DNA from: M3007 sp044350425
Lineage (GTDB): Bacteria; Bacteroidota; Bacteroidia; Chitinophagales; Saprospiraceae
DNA: 64,000 bases
Assembly (NCBI GenBank): GCA_044350425.1
Contig: JBILHS010000013.1
Span: 8,730 to 72,729 of the forward strand
Reading direction: 5' to 3'
The position numbers and the translations under genes are program-made. This document shows positions 8,501 through 14,976 of the stretch, piece after piece (positions within the stretch are counted from its first letter, which is position 1; every line of letters begins with the position of its first letter). Under the pieces are notes generated by a model, which had not been told where the DNA came from, ran no database searches, and saw nothing but the letters and a program-made list of their open reading frames with translations.

Positions 8501-9438
8501 AGCGAAAGGATATGGCTCTCATTCACGCGATAATCAATGCCCTTATTTTGTCGCACCCAGTACATCATCTCCCTACCTTTTGTGGTAGAAAGGATGGTTC
8601 TGGCCCTGGAGTCGTCGCCCATGAGGAGTTCGTCCGGCTTTAAATCCTCCACATTCCGAAGCGTGCCGTCATACATCAGGACTTTGGTGCCTTTGGCCAG
8701 GCATTTTCCCATGCCCGGCCGCGCCGCCACAATGATCAGATCTGAAGGTTGCCAGCCGGATGTGAGCCGATCCAGGTCTGTAAAACCAGTGGGTACTCCG
8801 GTGAGTCCGTCTTCCTTCTTGGAAAGTTCTTCGATCTGTTTGAGCACCTTACTGCTGAGGCTGCCCATACTTTCATACGAGCGACTCAGGTTGTTTTGGG
8901 TGATCGCAAAAAGCCCTTTTTCGGCTTCATCCAGCAGGTTGAATACGTCCGTGGTATCTTCGTAGGCATCGCGAATGGTGCGGGTGCTGACGCCGATAAG
9001 TTCGCGTTGAATGTGCTTTTGGGCAATGATACGGGCGTGGTATTCGATGTTGGCCGCTGAAGCCACCCGATTGCTGAGCTCTACAAGATAATAGCCGCCA
9101 CCAATCTTGTCCAGATCGCCTGCTTTTTTCAATTCTTCGGTGACCGTCAACAGATCCACCGGATTGGAGCGTTCAAACAATCGGATGATGGCACGGTAGA
9201 TCTGCTGGTGCGACTCCAGGTAAAAACTTTCAGGCCGCAGGGTGTCCATCACCAGCGGCAGCGCCTCCCGATCGAGCATGAGTGCACCCAGCACAGCCTC
9301 TTCGAGTGGTACCGCTTGCGGCTGCACCTTGCCAAATACGAAGTTGGACAAGCTCTCATTATTGGGCGCATTCCGACGGCCTTTGCCGTTGTTATTGCCC
9401 TGTTGGCCGCTTGATTGATTATTACTCGATTCGTTCAT
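5587..9438 (-). CDS. dnaB: Replicative DNA helicase DnaB with two inteins
   Basis: The precursor has about 1283 residues. Removing the two inteins (246-586 and 758-1187) leaves a 512-residue helicase, the usual DnaB size with a Q/N-rich N-terminal tail. The extein shows the DnaB N-terminal helical domain (about 30-140, 'AVLGALMLDREALPLVMDTL'), the RecA-like domain with P-loop ARPGMGK|T (split at 245/587), the Walker B region 'LIIIDYLQLM', 'ALSQLSRAVE' and 'LSDLRESG|SIEQDADIV' (split at 757/1188). DnaB is the hexameric helicase that opens the replication fork; here it can work only after both inteins splice out. An in-frame ATG at 9465 exists, but a perfect -7 box (TAGATTTG, minus strand, 9470-9463) overlaps it, so I prefer the ATG at 9438. 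An AT-rich region with DnaA-box-like sites lies upstream. Confidence 0.95.
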   Translation of the reverse strand: MNESSNNQSSGQQGNNNGKGRRNAPNNESLSNFVFGKVQPQAVPLEEAVLGALMLDREALPLVMDTLRPESFYLESHQQIYRAIIRLFERSNPVDLLTVTEELKKAGDLDKIGGGYYLVELSNRVASAANIEYHARIIAQKHIQRELIGVSTRTIRDAYEDTTDVFNLLDEAEKGLFAITQNNLSRSYESMGSLSSKVLKQIEELSKKEDGLTGVPTGFTDLDRLTSGWQPSDLIIVAARPGMGKCLAKGTKVLMYDGTLRNVEDLKPDELLMGDDSRARTILSTTKGREMMYWVRQNKGIDYRVNESHILSLKSSRTEWKHQNGDVLNISVKDYLQTSPKFKTNYKGYKTAVEFLEHPLSVAPYFLGLWLGDGTSENSNIATTDAEVVTYLESYAKDLGLQLKQHKQAPGKCPIYCIANDRQHAMGYSLHGILRELGVLGNKHIPQDFLINSTKKRLELLAGLIDSDGHYLLQSNGFEITQKNERLARDIKFLCDSLGFRTSLTQRKAQIASIGFETMVWRLRIYGDLDKVPVRIQRKQPNPWKSKINWQVTGIQVEVDKEDDYYGFELDGNGLFLLEDMTVTHNTSMVLAVALNAALDFGKGVALFSLEMASTQLVQRLISMESEIPATKFRNGKLEDYEWQMLQTTVERLNTVPIFIDDTPAINIFELRAKCRRLKQQHDIQLIIIDYLQLMTGSADNSRGGNREQEIGSISRALKSLAKELNVPVIALSQLSRAVEVRGGSKRPQLSDLRESGCLSGDTLLVDAETGHRVTIQQLAERANQDTFTSLGMTSELKVNPQHLVKAFYSGQKQVFEILTHSGRRIKASANHPFFKINGWTALENLEVGDRIAMPRKITISKPSNSLSKTELTLLAHLIGDGCILPKAPYHYTSADKDNIEVVNASAKELFGIEGRLVQQSNWWHTYLTSPHRTHRVKHPITIWYEKMGLERVRAYDKRLPDQLFESDETDIAHFLHHLWATDGNISWKTVKEGRSPSPAIYYGTTSPVLAEQVQHLLLRLGIQSSVRTSRKGNYRPSFNIWVEGKECQTEFLTKVGCHGERGAKITQMLLALEAIAGNPNNDTIPKEAWQGAIQLAKEENGLSWRGFSDQLEMSYAGSTLFKHGISRNRMERIERFLPHEEISKLAHSDIYWDKIKSITPLGVEDVYDATVLEVHNFVANDFIVHNSIEQDADIVSFIYRPEYYQILEDEQGQSLKGIAEFIVAKHRNGALDTVKLKFTDTFAKFSNLDDPSFAGLSDPLSGPFQQSVVTRQSRMNDEDIPF
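5878..7167 (-). mobile_element. DnaB intein 2 (RESG|S site) with LAGLIDADG endonuclease
   Basis: 430 residues, from Cys758 (precursor numbering, start 9438) to Asn1187, followed by Ser1188 (+1 nucleophile). Splicing blocks are visible: block A CLSGDTLL, block B SANH (usual TxxH, with His832), block F 'VEDVYDATV...HNFVANDFIVHN', and the terminal HN. The middle carries two LAGLIDADG-type motifs: 'LLAHLIGDG' (Asp881) and 'HHLWATDGNI' (Asp983). The insertion site between RESG and SIEQDAD is the same as that of the well-known Synechocystis DnaB intein, and the N- and C-terminal blocks resemble it. Both acidic residues are kept, so homing activity is possible. Nothing looks truncated. Confidence 0.95.
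7681..8703 (-). mobile_element. DnaB intein 1 (P-loop site) with LAGLIDADG endonuclease
   Basis: 341 residues, from Cys246 to Asn586, followed by Thr587 as +1 nucleophile. It interrupts the Walker A motif GMGK|T, so the unspliced protein cannot bind ATP normally. Block A is CLAKGTKVLM; block B reads NESH (His309) in place of TxxH; the endonuclease motifs are 'LGLWLGDG' (Asp373) and 'LLAGLIDSDG' (Asp468); block F is 'DDYYGFELDGNGLFLLED' and the end is THN|T. The intein is not closely similar to intein 2 in its visible motifs and is shorter, so the two look like independent invasions. All residues needed for splicing are present. Confidence 0.95.
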
Positions 9439-9462
9439 GGTCGTAGGTGTGGAAAATGGCTG

Positions 9463-9470
9463 CAAATCTA
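9463..9470 (-). promoter_or_regulatory. -7 box of dnaB promoter
   Basis: Read on the minus strand this is TAGATTTG, a perfect TAnnTTTG -7 box. It overlaps the upstream in-frame ATG at 9465, which supports translation from the ATG at 9438. No clear -33 TTTG is seen at the usual distance. Confidence 0.45.
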
Positions 9471-9521
9471 CCTTCTGAGACCCGGTATTTCTATTTGAAA
9501 CAATCCGTGTGACGCCGTTTC

Positions 9522-9985
9522 TGTGGAAAAACCCGTGGATAACTGTGGAAAACCCCGCAAACTTGCCACTTTATCCACATCGGGTTTTAGTTGCCAACAG
9601 TCTTTTAGGTGAGGCAATTAAATTTGGTTAAGGCCTGAAAAGCATAGGGTTAGCAAAAACTGCTGCACTATTTTGAACTGTTTTGGGTACTTGAAAAAGG
9701 CTAAGCCAGGTTAAGTCCAAGTTAATTTTCCACAGTGCAAAAGTTTTTATTTTCATATTTGGCCTGTCAAATTTAATAGTTTTTGTTTTAAAAAAAGAAA
9801 AGATTTTTGAAAAAACGCCAAACTTTTTGATGTTCACATTTTAACCGCGCTCCAACCGATTTCTCGAATAATCCTACCTAAAAATTATAAATGCGGCAAA
9901 ATCAACCGTTTGCTCAAAAAGCAGCTCAAATATTTTAAAACAAAAAGGTGTGAAAAGAAACAACCTAATTCGCTGATTTACAGTG
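9522..9985. other. DnaA-box cluster with AT-rich stretch: candidate oriC or DnaA-controlled region
   Basis: Five 9-mers match or nearly match the DnaA box TTATCCACA: TGTGGAAAA (9522-9530), CGTGGATAA (9534-9542), TGTGGAAAA (9544-9552), TTATCCACA (9571-9579, perfect) and TTTTCCACA (9726-9734). They are followed by a very A/T-rich stretch (about 9735-9985) with long T and A runs, as expected of a duplex-unwinding element. The stretch has no plausible gene. The layout fits a chromosomal origin, but DnaA regulation of dnaB alone would also explain the boxes. GC skew was not computed. Confidence 0.5.
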
Positions 9986-9987
9986 CC

Positions 9988-10932
9988 TCAGCAGGTGGGT
10001 GTCCCTGCCTCCCCATATCGTGCCCTGAACCCTTCCCAACCCTGCAATCCACCGGTGTGTAAAACGATCACCGTACTACCGGGTGGAAAATAAGCTTTAG
10101 ACAATAGATCGAATACGCCGAAGAGCATTTTGGCCGTATAAATGGGGTCTGGGAGTATGTTGGTTTCCGGGTAAAAATCACGCACAAACTGCATGACCGG
10201 TAGATGGAATTTGGCAAAGCCTCCAAAGGTATAATCGTGTAGGATGCTGAATCTGCTTTCCATATCCGTCCCAGCGGGTAAAAGTCGAAGGATGGTTTCC
10301 GGATTGAAATGATGGCTGCTGACCGGGAAGATCAAAACATGGCTATTGGGTTGCGTGAGCCCGGCTACGATGCCAGCAGCCGTACAACCAGTGCCGGCAG
10401 GGGTGCAGAGGTAGCGCGGACTGTCGGAATGATCTGGAAGCAACTGTGTACTAATTTCAGCCGGAATCTCCATACAAGCCGCCACAGCTTCCGGAGTGTT
10501 GCCTCCTTCGGGCATAAAATAGTGGTCTGGATAAGGATTGCTCCGCCCTGAAGCTCCCGCCTGCTTCATCGCATCATATTCCGCTTTAGGTAAAGGCTGG
10601 AGCCGCATGCCATTTTCCTTACAAAACTGCAGGGTGGGATTTTGGAGATCCGCATATTCGCCCCGCAAGAGACCCACGGTAGGGATTCCAAAAAGTCTAC
10701 CAGCTGCCGCAACCGCATGTAAATGGTTGGAAAAGGCACCGCCCAAAGTGACCAGCCCCCCCGGGAAGGACTGCTGAATCATAGGCAATAAGGCACTTAG
10801 TTTTCGAGCTTTACTCCCCTGGATCTCTGGATGAAGCAGATCATCCCGTTTGATAAAGAGCGAAATACCTTGCGTCTTCCCTGGGTGTTCGTTGATCCTT
10901 TCTAAGGGTGATATGGGAAGTTTGAAAGGCAT
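9988..10932 (-). CDS. ACC deaminase / D-cysteine desulfhydrase family PLP enzyme
   Basis: A 314-residue fold-type II PLP enzyme of the 1-aminocyclopropane-1-carboxylate deaminase/D-cysteine desulfhydrase family. Family marks are 'LFIKRDDLLHP' (24-34), the PLP lysine in 'GSKARKL' (Lys41) and 'GGAFSNHLHAVAAAG' (64-78), where the more common QSNH is FSNH. A glycine-rich phosphate loop follows ('CTPAGTGCTAAG'). Members release ammonia and a keto acid from ACC, or H2S and pyruvate from D-cysteine; the sequence alone does not tell which substrate is used. Length is normal. It is monocistronic, on the strand opposite to the next gene. Confidence 0.85.
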   Translation of the reverse strand: MPFKLPISPLERINEHPGKTQGISLFIKRDDLLHPEIQGSKARKLSALLPMIQQSFPGGLVTLGGAFSNHLHAVAAAGRLFGIPTVGLLRGEYADLQNPTLQFCKENGMRLQPLPKAEYDAMKQAGASGRSNPYPDHYFMPEGGNTPEAVAACMEIPAEISTQLLPDHSDSPRYLCTPAGTGCTAAGIVAGLTQPNSHVLIFPVSSHHFNPETILRLLPAGTDMESRFSILHDYTFGGFAKFHLPVMQFVRDFYPETNILPDPIYTAKMLFGVFDLLSKAYFPPGSTVIVLHTGGLQGWEGFRARYGEAGTPTC

Positions 10933-11025
10933 GGGTTTAATTTAAAGGTAAATCTGAGTGCAAAGTTTACAAACATTCTGAAAGTACACCGCCCGCCACC
11001 CTATTTTCGCCCCAGGATATTTCCA

Positions 11026-11053
11026 CATCATACATCATACATCATAACTCATA
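11026..11053 (+). repeat. Heptanucleotide tandem repeat abutting the rfbD start
   Basis: Three exact CATCATA units (11026-11046) and a variant ACTCATA (11047-11053) end one base before the ATG. The repeat fills the place where a ribosome-binding site would be. Confidence 0.8.
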
Positions 11054-11054
11054 C

Positions 11055-11927
11055 ATGATTCTAGTCACAGGTGCCAACGGTCAATTAGGCCACTGTTTTC
11101 GTCAAGTCTCCGCGCATTGGCCGCAGCATGCCTTTGTTTTTGCGGGATCGCATGAGCTTGATGTAAGCAATTCGCGGTCGGTTCGGAACTATTTTGAATC
11201 CTTTCAGACCGATAAGATCCGATGGGTGATCAACTGTGCCGCGTATACTGCTGTGGATAAGGCCGAAAGTGAGCCATTGAAAGCAAAGAAGATCAACGTT
11301 GCCGGGCCTAAAAACCTCGCAGTGATTTGTGCTGAGCTGGACATTCCGCTCATCCATTTCAGCACCGATTATGTATACCACAGTCGTCAGAATACACCGT
11401 TTCAGGAAACCGATCCGGTCAGCCCCAAAGGGGTTTATGCGCGTACCAAACTTGCCGGAGAGCGCGCTGCAATGCGGGCACAACCCCTGACCATGGTGAT
11501 CCGAACTTCCTGGGTATATTCTGCATTCGGCCATAATTTTGTAAAGACCATGTTACGCCTCGGGCGGGAACGTGAGACGCTCCATGTGGTCGCCGACCAG
11601 ATCGGTTCGCCCACGTACGCACCGGATCTGGCGGAAACGGTCCTGAAAATCATCCGGCAGGTGGAATCCGGAGCGGTGCCCAGGGCGGCCATTGCTGGCG
11701 TATGGAACTACTCGAATGAAGGGGTGGCCAGCTGGTATGATTTTGCTGCTGCCATTTTTGAAATGGAGCATATTGCCTGCCATGTTCATCCCATCGCTAC
11801 CCAAAACTATCCAACGCCTGCCAGTCGCCCGCCTTTCAGTGTGTTGGATAAGACCAAGATCAAAACCGTATTTGGCATGGAGATCCCGCATTGGCGGGAG
11901 CGGCTGCGGCATTGCCTGGCTTTGTAG
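11055..11927 (+). CDS. rfbD: dTDP-4-dehydrorhamnose reductase
   Basis: A 290-residue extended short-chain dehydrogenase of the RmlD family. The NAD(P)-binding motif TGANGQLG is at residues 5-12, 'FSTDYVY' at 102-108 and the catalytic YxxxK as Tyr128/Lys132 ('VYARTKLAGE'). RmlD performs the last step of dTDP-L-rhamnose synthesis, reducing dTDP-4-keto-L-rhamnose in the cytoplasm for cell-surface polysaccharides. The other rml genes are not nearby. The ATG at 11055 is preceded directly by four heptamer repeats instead of a Shine-Dalgarno sequence. Confidence 0.93.
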   Translation: MILVTGANGQLGHCFRQVSAHWPQHAFVFAGSHELDVSNSRSVRNYFESFQTDKIRWVINCAAYTAVDKAESEPLKAKKINVAGPKNLAVICAELDIPLIHFSTDYVYHSRQNTPFQETDPVSPKGVYARTKLAGERAAMRAQPLTMVIRTSWVYSAFGHNFVKTMLRLGRERETLHVVADQIGSPTYAPDLAETVLKIIRQVESGAVPRAAIAGVWNYSNEGVASWYDFAAAIFEMEHIACHVHPIATQNYPTPASRPPFSVLDKTKIKTVFGMEIPHWRERLRHCLAL

Positions 11928-12040
11928 CCTGATTTCTGGGCGTTTGCTTTTCGTATGTTTCTGATTTCTGATTGAATGACCAACCTAAGCTGCTTTTTTG
12001 TCGTCTTGGAACAGAATACAATCACAAATCGGACTTCAAT

Positions 12041-12400
12041 ATGAGCAATCTTAAATTTTTATTGGTTTTTTGTGTCCTGTTTATTCAGGTTGGATGCGGT
12101 GAAAAGGAATCATTAGGCGAGCCTCCCTGTGACGGATCATGCCTGTTTACCCTGAAATCAGCCTCTGGCACGATCGTCAAATTGGCGTGCTTTAACCGGT
12201 TTGCAATAAAAGCGATTGATCCGGATACCAACCAGACTATCTTCGGTATACCGGATAATCTGGATCCCCAATTTGAAGTGGAGGGTAAAACCGTGATCTT
12301 TAGTGGAAGTTTCAGACCGAATATGATCGAGCCTAATTTTCCAGATCCGGATATTTCACCGGGATCTATTTTTCAGTTGTCGATCGCCGATATTCATTAG
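12041..12400 (+). CDS. Small lipoprotein of unknown function
   Basis: 119 residues from the ATG at 12041. The N-terminus is a lipoprotein signal ('LLVFCVLFIQVGCGE', Cys19), so the mature protein is anchored by lipid. The remainder has several cysteines ('PPCDGSCLFTL', 'LACFN') and looks like a compact beta-rich domain. The family is not recognised. An upstream in-frame start at 11972 would add residues before the signal peptide and is rejected. The stop codon lies inside a palindromic terminator shared with the convergent kinase gene. Confidence 0.7.
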   Translation: MSNLKFLLVFCVLFIQVGCGEKESLGEPPCDGSCLFTLKSASGTIVKLACFNRFAIKAIDPDTNQTIFGIPDNLDPQFEVEGKTVIFSGSFRPNMIEPNFPDPDISPGSIFQLSIADIH

Positions 12401-12455
12401 ACTTGTTGCGGTGGGTGTTTTTTTGTCGCCAAAGCCATCCACCGCAACAAGTCTA
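12398..12455. terminator. Bidirectional terminator shared by two convergent genes
   Basis: A 17-bp perfect stem (TAGACTTGTTGCGGTGG at 12398-12414 and its complement at 12439-12455) has a T-rich loop. The first three bases are the TAG stop of the lipoprotein gene, and the last three encode the TAG stop of the minus-strand kinase gene. Confidence 0.8.
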
Positions 12456-13343
12456 GTAATTGCTGCTCAAAAAAGCCTGGATCTCCGCTGCACTGATGTT
12501 CGGTGTTCCACCAGCTTTAGTAGCCGTCAAAGCGCCCAAAGCATTGGCAAACCGCAGACATTCCCGGTCGCTTGCTCCGGCAAAAAATTGGTTCAAAAAG
12601 CCTGAAAGAAAAGCATCACCGGACCCAATGGTATCCTGTACTTGGACCGAGACGCCAGGTACGCTGGAATATCCGGCCTTACTGAGACAAGCAGCCCCAT
12701 GTTCCCCTTTGGTCACGATGATCCGGTCAAAACCAAACTTTTTTTGAAGTGCGGCCATTTGATCCGACTCAGAGCCTTCTAGGCCGTACCATTCCGCCAG
12801 AATGCCTAGTTCTATATCATTGACCTTCACGATATTGGCTTTCGGCAGCAATGCCTCTAAAAGTTCCTGACTGTAAAACGGCTGGCGCAGGTTCACATCA
12901 AATACCCGCAAAGGGGCTTTTTCGATCAGGGCCAATAAAGTTTCCTGGCTATTTCTTGAACGACAGGATAAGCTGCCAAAAACCAATGCGTTGGCATGGT
13001 CAACAGCATCAAGCATTTCGTGGCTTAATTCAATGTGATCCCAGGCCGCAGGCTGCACGATCTCATAGCTTGGAATTCCTTTTTCATCCAAGGTGACATT
13101 CACGACGCCTGTTGGATAGTTTGAGTCAACTTGTACCAGATCGGTCGCCACCCCTTTTTCCTGCAAAAAGGACAATAAGGACTGTCCTAAGGCATCCGCG
13201 CCCACCCGGCTGATCATCCTGGATTGCATGCCCAGATTGTTTGTTTGGTAGGCAACATTCATGGGAGCCCCTCCGGCAATCTTGCCCGTCGGGAGCAGAT
13301 CCCAGAGCACTTCGCCGAAACAGATTACGACAGGATTTTTCAT
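12453..13343 (-). CDS. PfkB-family carbohydrate kinase (fructokinase-like)
   Basis: A 296-residue ribokinase/PfkB-family kinase. 'CFGEVLWDLLPTG' at the N-terminus and 'GGAPMNVA' (24-31) are typical of bacterial fructokinases, and the PfkB signature 2 'DTIGSGDAFLSGFL' contains the catalytic base Asp243. It would phosphorylate a sugar with ATP in the cytoplasm; D-fructose is the likely substrate from N-terminal similarity, but this is inference. Length is normal and no residue looks missing. It converges with the lipoprotein gene and is separated from the stress-protein gene upstream by a terminator. Confidence 0.88.
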   Translation of the reverse strand: MKNPVVICFGEVLWDLLPTGKIAGGAPMNVAYQTNNLGMQSRMISRVGADALGQSLLSFLQEKGVATDLVQVDSNYPTGVVNVTLDEKGIPSYEIVQPAAWDHIELSHEMLDAVDHANALVFGSLSCRSRNSQETLLALIEKAPLRVFDVNLRQPFYSQELLEALLPKANIVKVNDIELGILAEWYGLEGSESDQMAALQKKFGFDRIIVTKGEHGAACLSKAGYSSVPGVSVQVQDTIGSGDAFLSGFLNQFFAGASDRECLRFANALGALTATKAGGTPNISAAEIQAFLSSNY

Positions 13344-13406
13344 GCGCTTTTTTATGTTTGGAATGATTTCGCGGCAAACATAGACTAAATGACATGAAAA
13401 ACAAAA

Positions 13407-13440
13407 AGCCCGACATACACGAAAGCGTGGATGCCGGGCT
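13407..13440 (-). terminator. Terminator of the universal stress protein gene
   Basis: On the minus strand, an AGCCCGGCAT stem with a CTTTCG loop region is followed by a T-rich tract (CTTTTTGTTTTT). It lies 17 bases after the stop of the 13458-14285 gene. Confidence 0.8.
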
Positions 13441-13457
13441 GTAATATTACGGATGTT

Positions 13458-14285
13458 TTATTTTGCATCGTGAAGCACCAAAATAGGCACTTTGGTATGA
13501 TGTGCTAAAGATCGGGAGACGCTGGTTCCAAATAATTTATGCAACAGCGAATGTTCGTGTGCTACGGCTACCAATCCATTACAATCGGTGGATTCCAGAA
13601 AATTATGGATGGCCTGAACTACGTTTTTATCGTGCAGGAAATGGAAACTGTGGGGAATCGGCCCGAGTTTTTCACTCATGGCTTCTTTGTTTCGTTCGTC
13701 GGGCTGTTTGTGGGGTTCGCTGACCACATGGACGATGTCCAGTCCGGTATGTTGCAAATTGAGCATTTCACGCATGACCTGAAGGGAACCTTTACTCACA
13801 GGAAGTCTAAAGTCGGTTGCAAACGCAAATCGGGCAGTATTTCTGAATACCGCTTTTAGTGGGACTATAAAAGTCGGGGTTTTCGTGGCAGAAATCACAC
13901 CTCCGGCTACACTGCCCAGAAGTACGCCGCGCAGTCCACTGGCGCCAGTGGTACCCATTACAATAAGGGATGCCCCCAACTCTGTGGCCGTTTGGGAGAT
14001 GGTGCTGACGGGAAATCCGATCCGGCATTCGATCTGGATTTTTACGTCCTTCAAATGTGGACTGCGGGTAAACTTTTTGACCCAGGTTTTCATGCCATCC
14101 AGTCGCTGCTGAACATAATTATCCACAAAAAATGCGTCGTACATATTGTTGTCTACGCCTTCGTTGGGATACACGACGTACAACACTGTAATAGATTTGC
14201 CCGTTCGCGCAGCGATTTCAAGGGCGTACATCATTGCATTGTTGGCGCATTTGGAAAAGTCAGTCGGGACGAGGATTGTTTTCAT
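13458..14285 (-). CDS. Universal stress protein, tandem UspA domains
   Basis: 275 residues made of two UspA folds. The first (1-143) has 'ILVPTDFSKCANNA' and the ATP-binding pattern G-x2-G-x9-G-S (Gly111, Gly114, Gly124, Ser125). The second (about 150-275) ends in 'HHTKVPILVLH' and its nucleotide loop is degenerate. Such two-domain Usp proteins are cytoplasmic and linked to energy or redox stress. It is followed by its own terminator. The next gene upstream on the same strand (14379-14789) may be co-transcribed, and a possible CRP/FNR-type site lies ahead of both. Confidence 0.9.
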   Translation of the reverse strand: MKTILVPTDFSKCANNAMMYALEIAARTGKSITVLYVVYPNEGVDNNMYDAFFVDNYVQQRLDGMKTWVKKFTRSPHLKDVKIQIECRIGFPVSTISQTATELGASLIVMGTTGASGLRGVLLGSVAGGVISATKTPTFIVPLKAVFRNTARFAFATDFRLPVSKGSLQVMREMLNLQHTGLDIVHVVSEPHKQPDERNKEAMSEKLGPIPHSFHFLHDKNVVQAIHNFLESTDCNGLVAVAHEHSLLHKLFGTSVSRSLAHHTKVPILVLHDAK

Positions 14286-14378
14286 GTTTGACTATATTAG
14301 TTGAAAAGCAAATTTTTTAAAAGTGGTAGCGGTCATCTTAGTTGATGGGGATGTTTAAGCTTCCAAAGTCCGGCGGGA

Positions 14379-14789
14379 CTAATCCTGATCGCGGTAGTCC
14401 AGAGGATCCACAAACTCCTGATGAATGTTTTCGCTGGCCTTTGCTTTCGCCTGTTGCTCTGCAAGGGTTAGGTTGTCTGTAACAGAGGTCTCAAGCCAGG
14501 TGCGACCAGATTTTCTAAAGAGTTGAACATGTAACCCATATTCCGACTCAAAGACCTTTTCCATGTCCCAAACGACCGTTTCCGGCCCGATCGGGATGGT
14601 GCCGGGCTTCAGGTTCGGAACCAGTTGACTCAGTGACATGTCCCTGTCCTGAATCAGGAATTTGGCGGCGCTGCCCTTATGTTCCGCATGTGGTTTGCTG
14701 AAAAATACAATTTTTAAACCATCAAACGCTTCCGTAAATTCAGTCTGGAGTGCGCCAATAGTTTTGTCAGGAGAAAGATAGAGATCCAT
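14379..14789 (-). CDS. Conserved-looking hypothetical protein upstream of usp
   Basis: 136 residues, no signal peptide and no membrane segment, with a soluble mixed composition and a charged, Lys/Ala/Glu-rich C-terminus ('EQQAKAKASENIHQEF'). I do not recognise the family. It is in the same orientation as the usp gene, 93 bases upstream of it, and probably shares its promoter. A TGAC-N4-GTCA palindrome 55 bases upstream suggests regulation by a CRP/FNR-type protein. The gene is probably real because the frame is intact and the spacing is operon-like. Confidence 0.6.
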   Translation of the reverse strand: MDLYLSPDKTIGALQTEFTEAFDGLKIVFFSKPHAEHKGSAAKFLIQDRDMSLSQLVPNLKPGTIPIGPETVVWDMEKVFESEYGLHVQLFRKSGRTWLETSVTDNLTLAEQQAKAKASENIHQEFVDPLDYRDQD

Positions 14790-14843
14790 AATTTGTCAAG
14801 TTTTTGTAGTACAAAGATGTATGCCTGCGACCTTGGATGTACA

Positions 14844-14855
14844 TGACGGATGTCA
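14844..14855. promoter_or_regulatory. Possible CRP/FNR-type operator between usp operon and ccoI
   Basis: TGAC-GGAT-GTCA is a perfect dyad with the spacing of FNR/Dnr boxes (TTGAC-N4-GTCAA), though the outermost bases differ. It lies 55 bases upstream of the minus-strand gene at 14789 and 122 bases upstream of the ATPase start. A copper ATPase for oxidase assembly and a Usp gene are plausible targets of an oxygen regulator. It is a single short site, so chance is possible. Confidence 0.35.
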
Positions 14856-14976
14856 CCCCATTGCGTGACTTTATTCAGCCAGGCAGGCCTGATCAACATC
14901 ACCCCGCCCCCTGACGGGCATCACCCTGCTTCAACAGGGCTGTGCGGACTTTTGCCCCCATAAATTTTGCTCACGA

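Noticed and set aside
9628..9837. 69-residue minus-strand frame in the AT-rich region upstream of dnaB
   Set aside because: Low-complexity A/T tracts with Phe/Lys runs; no start signal; better explained as an unwinding or regulatory region.
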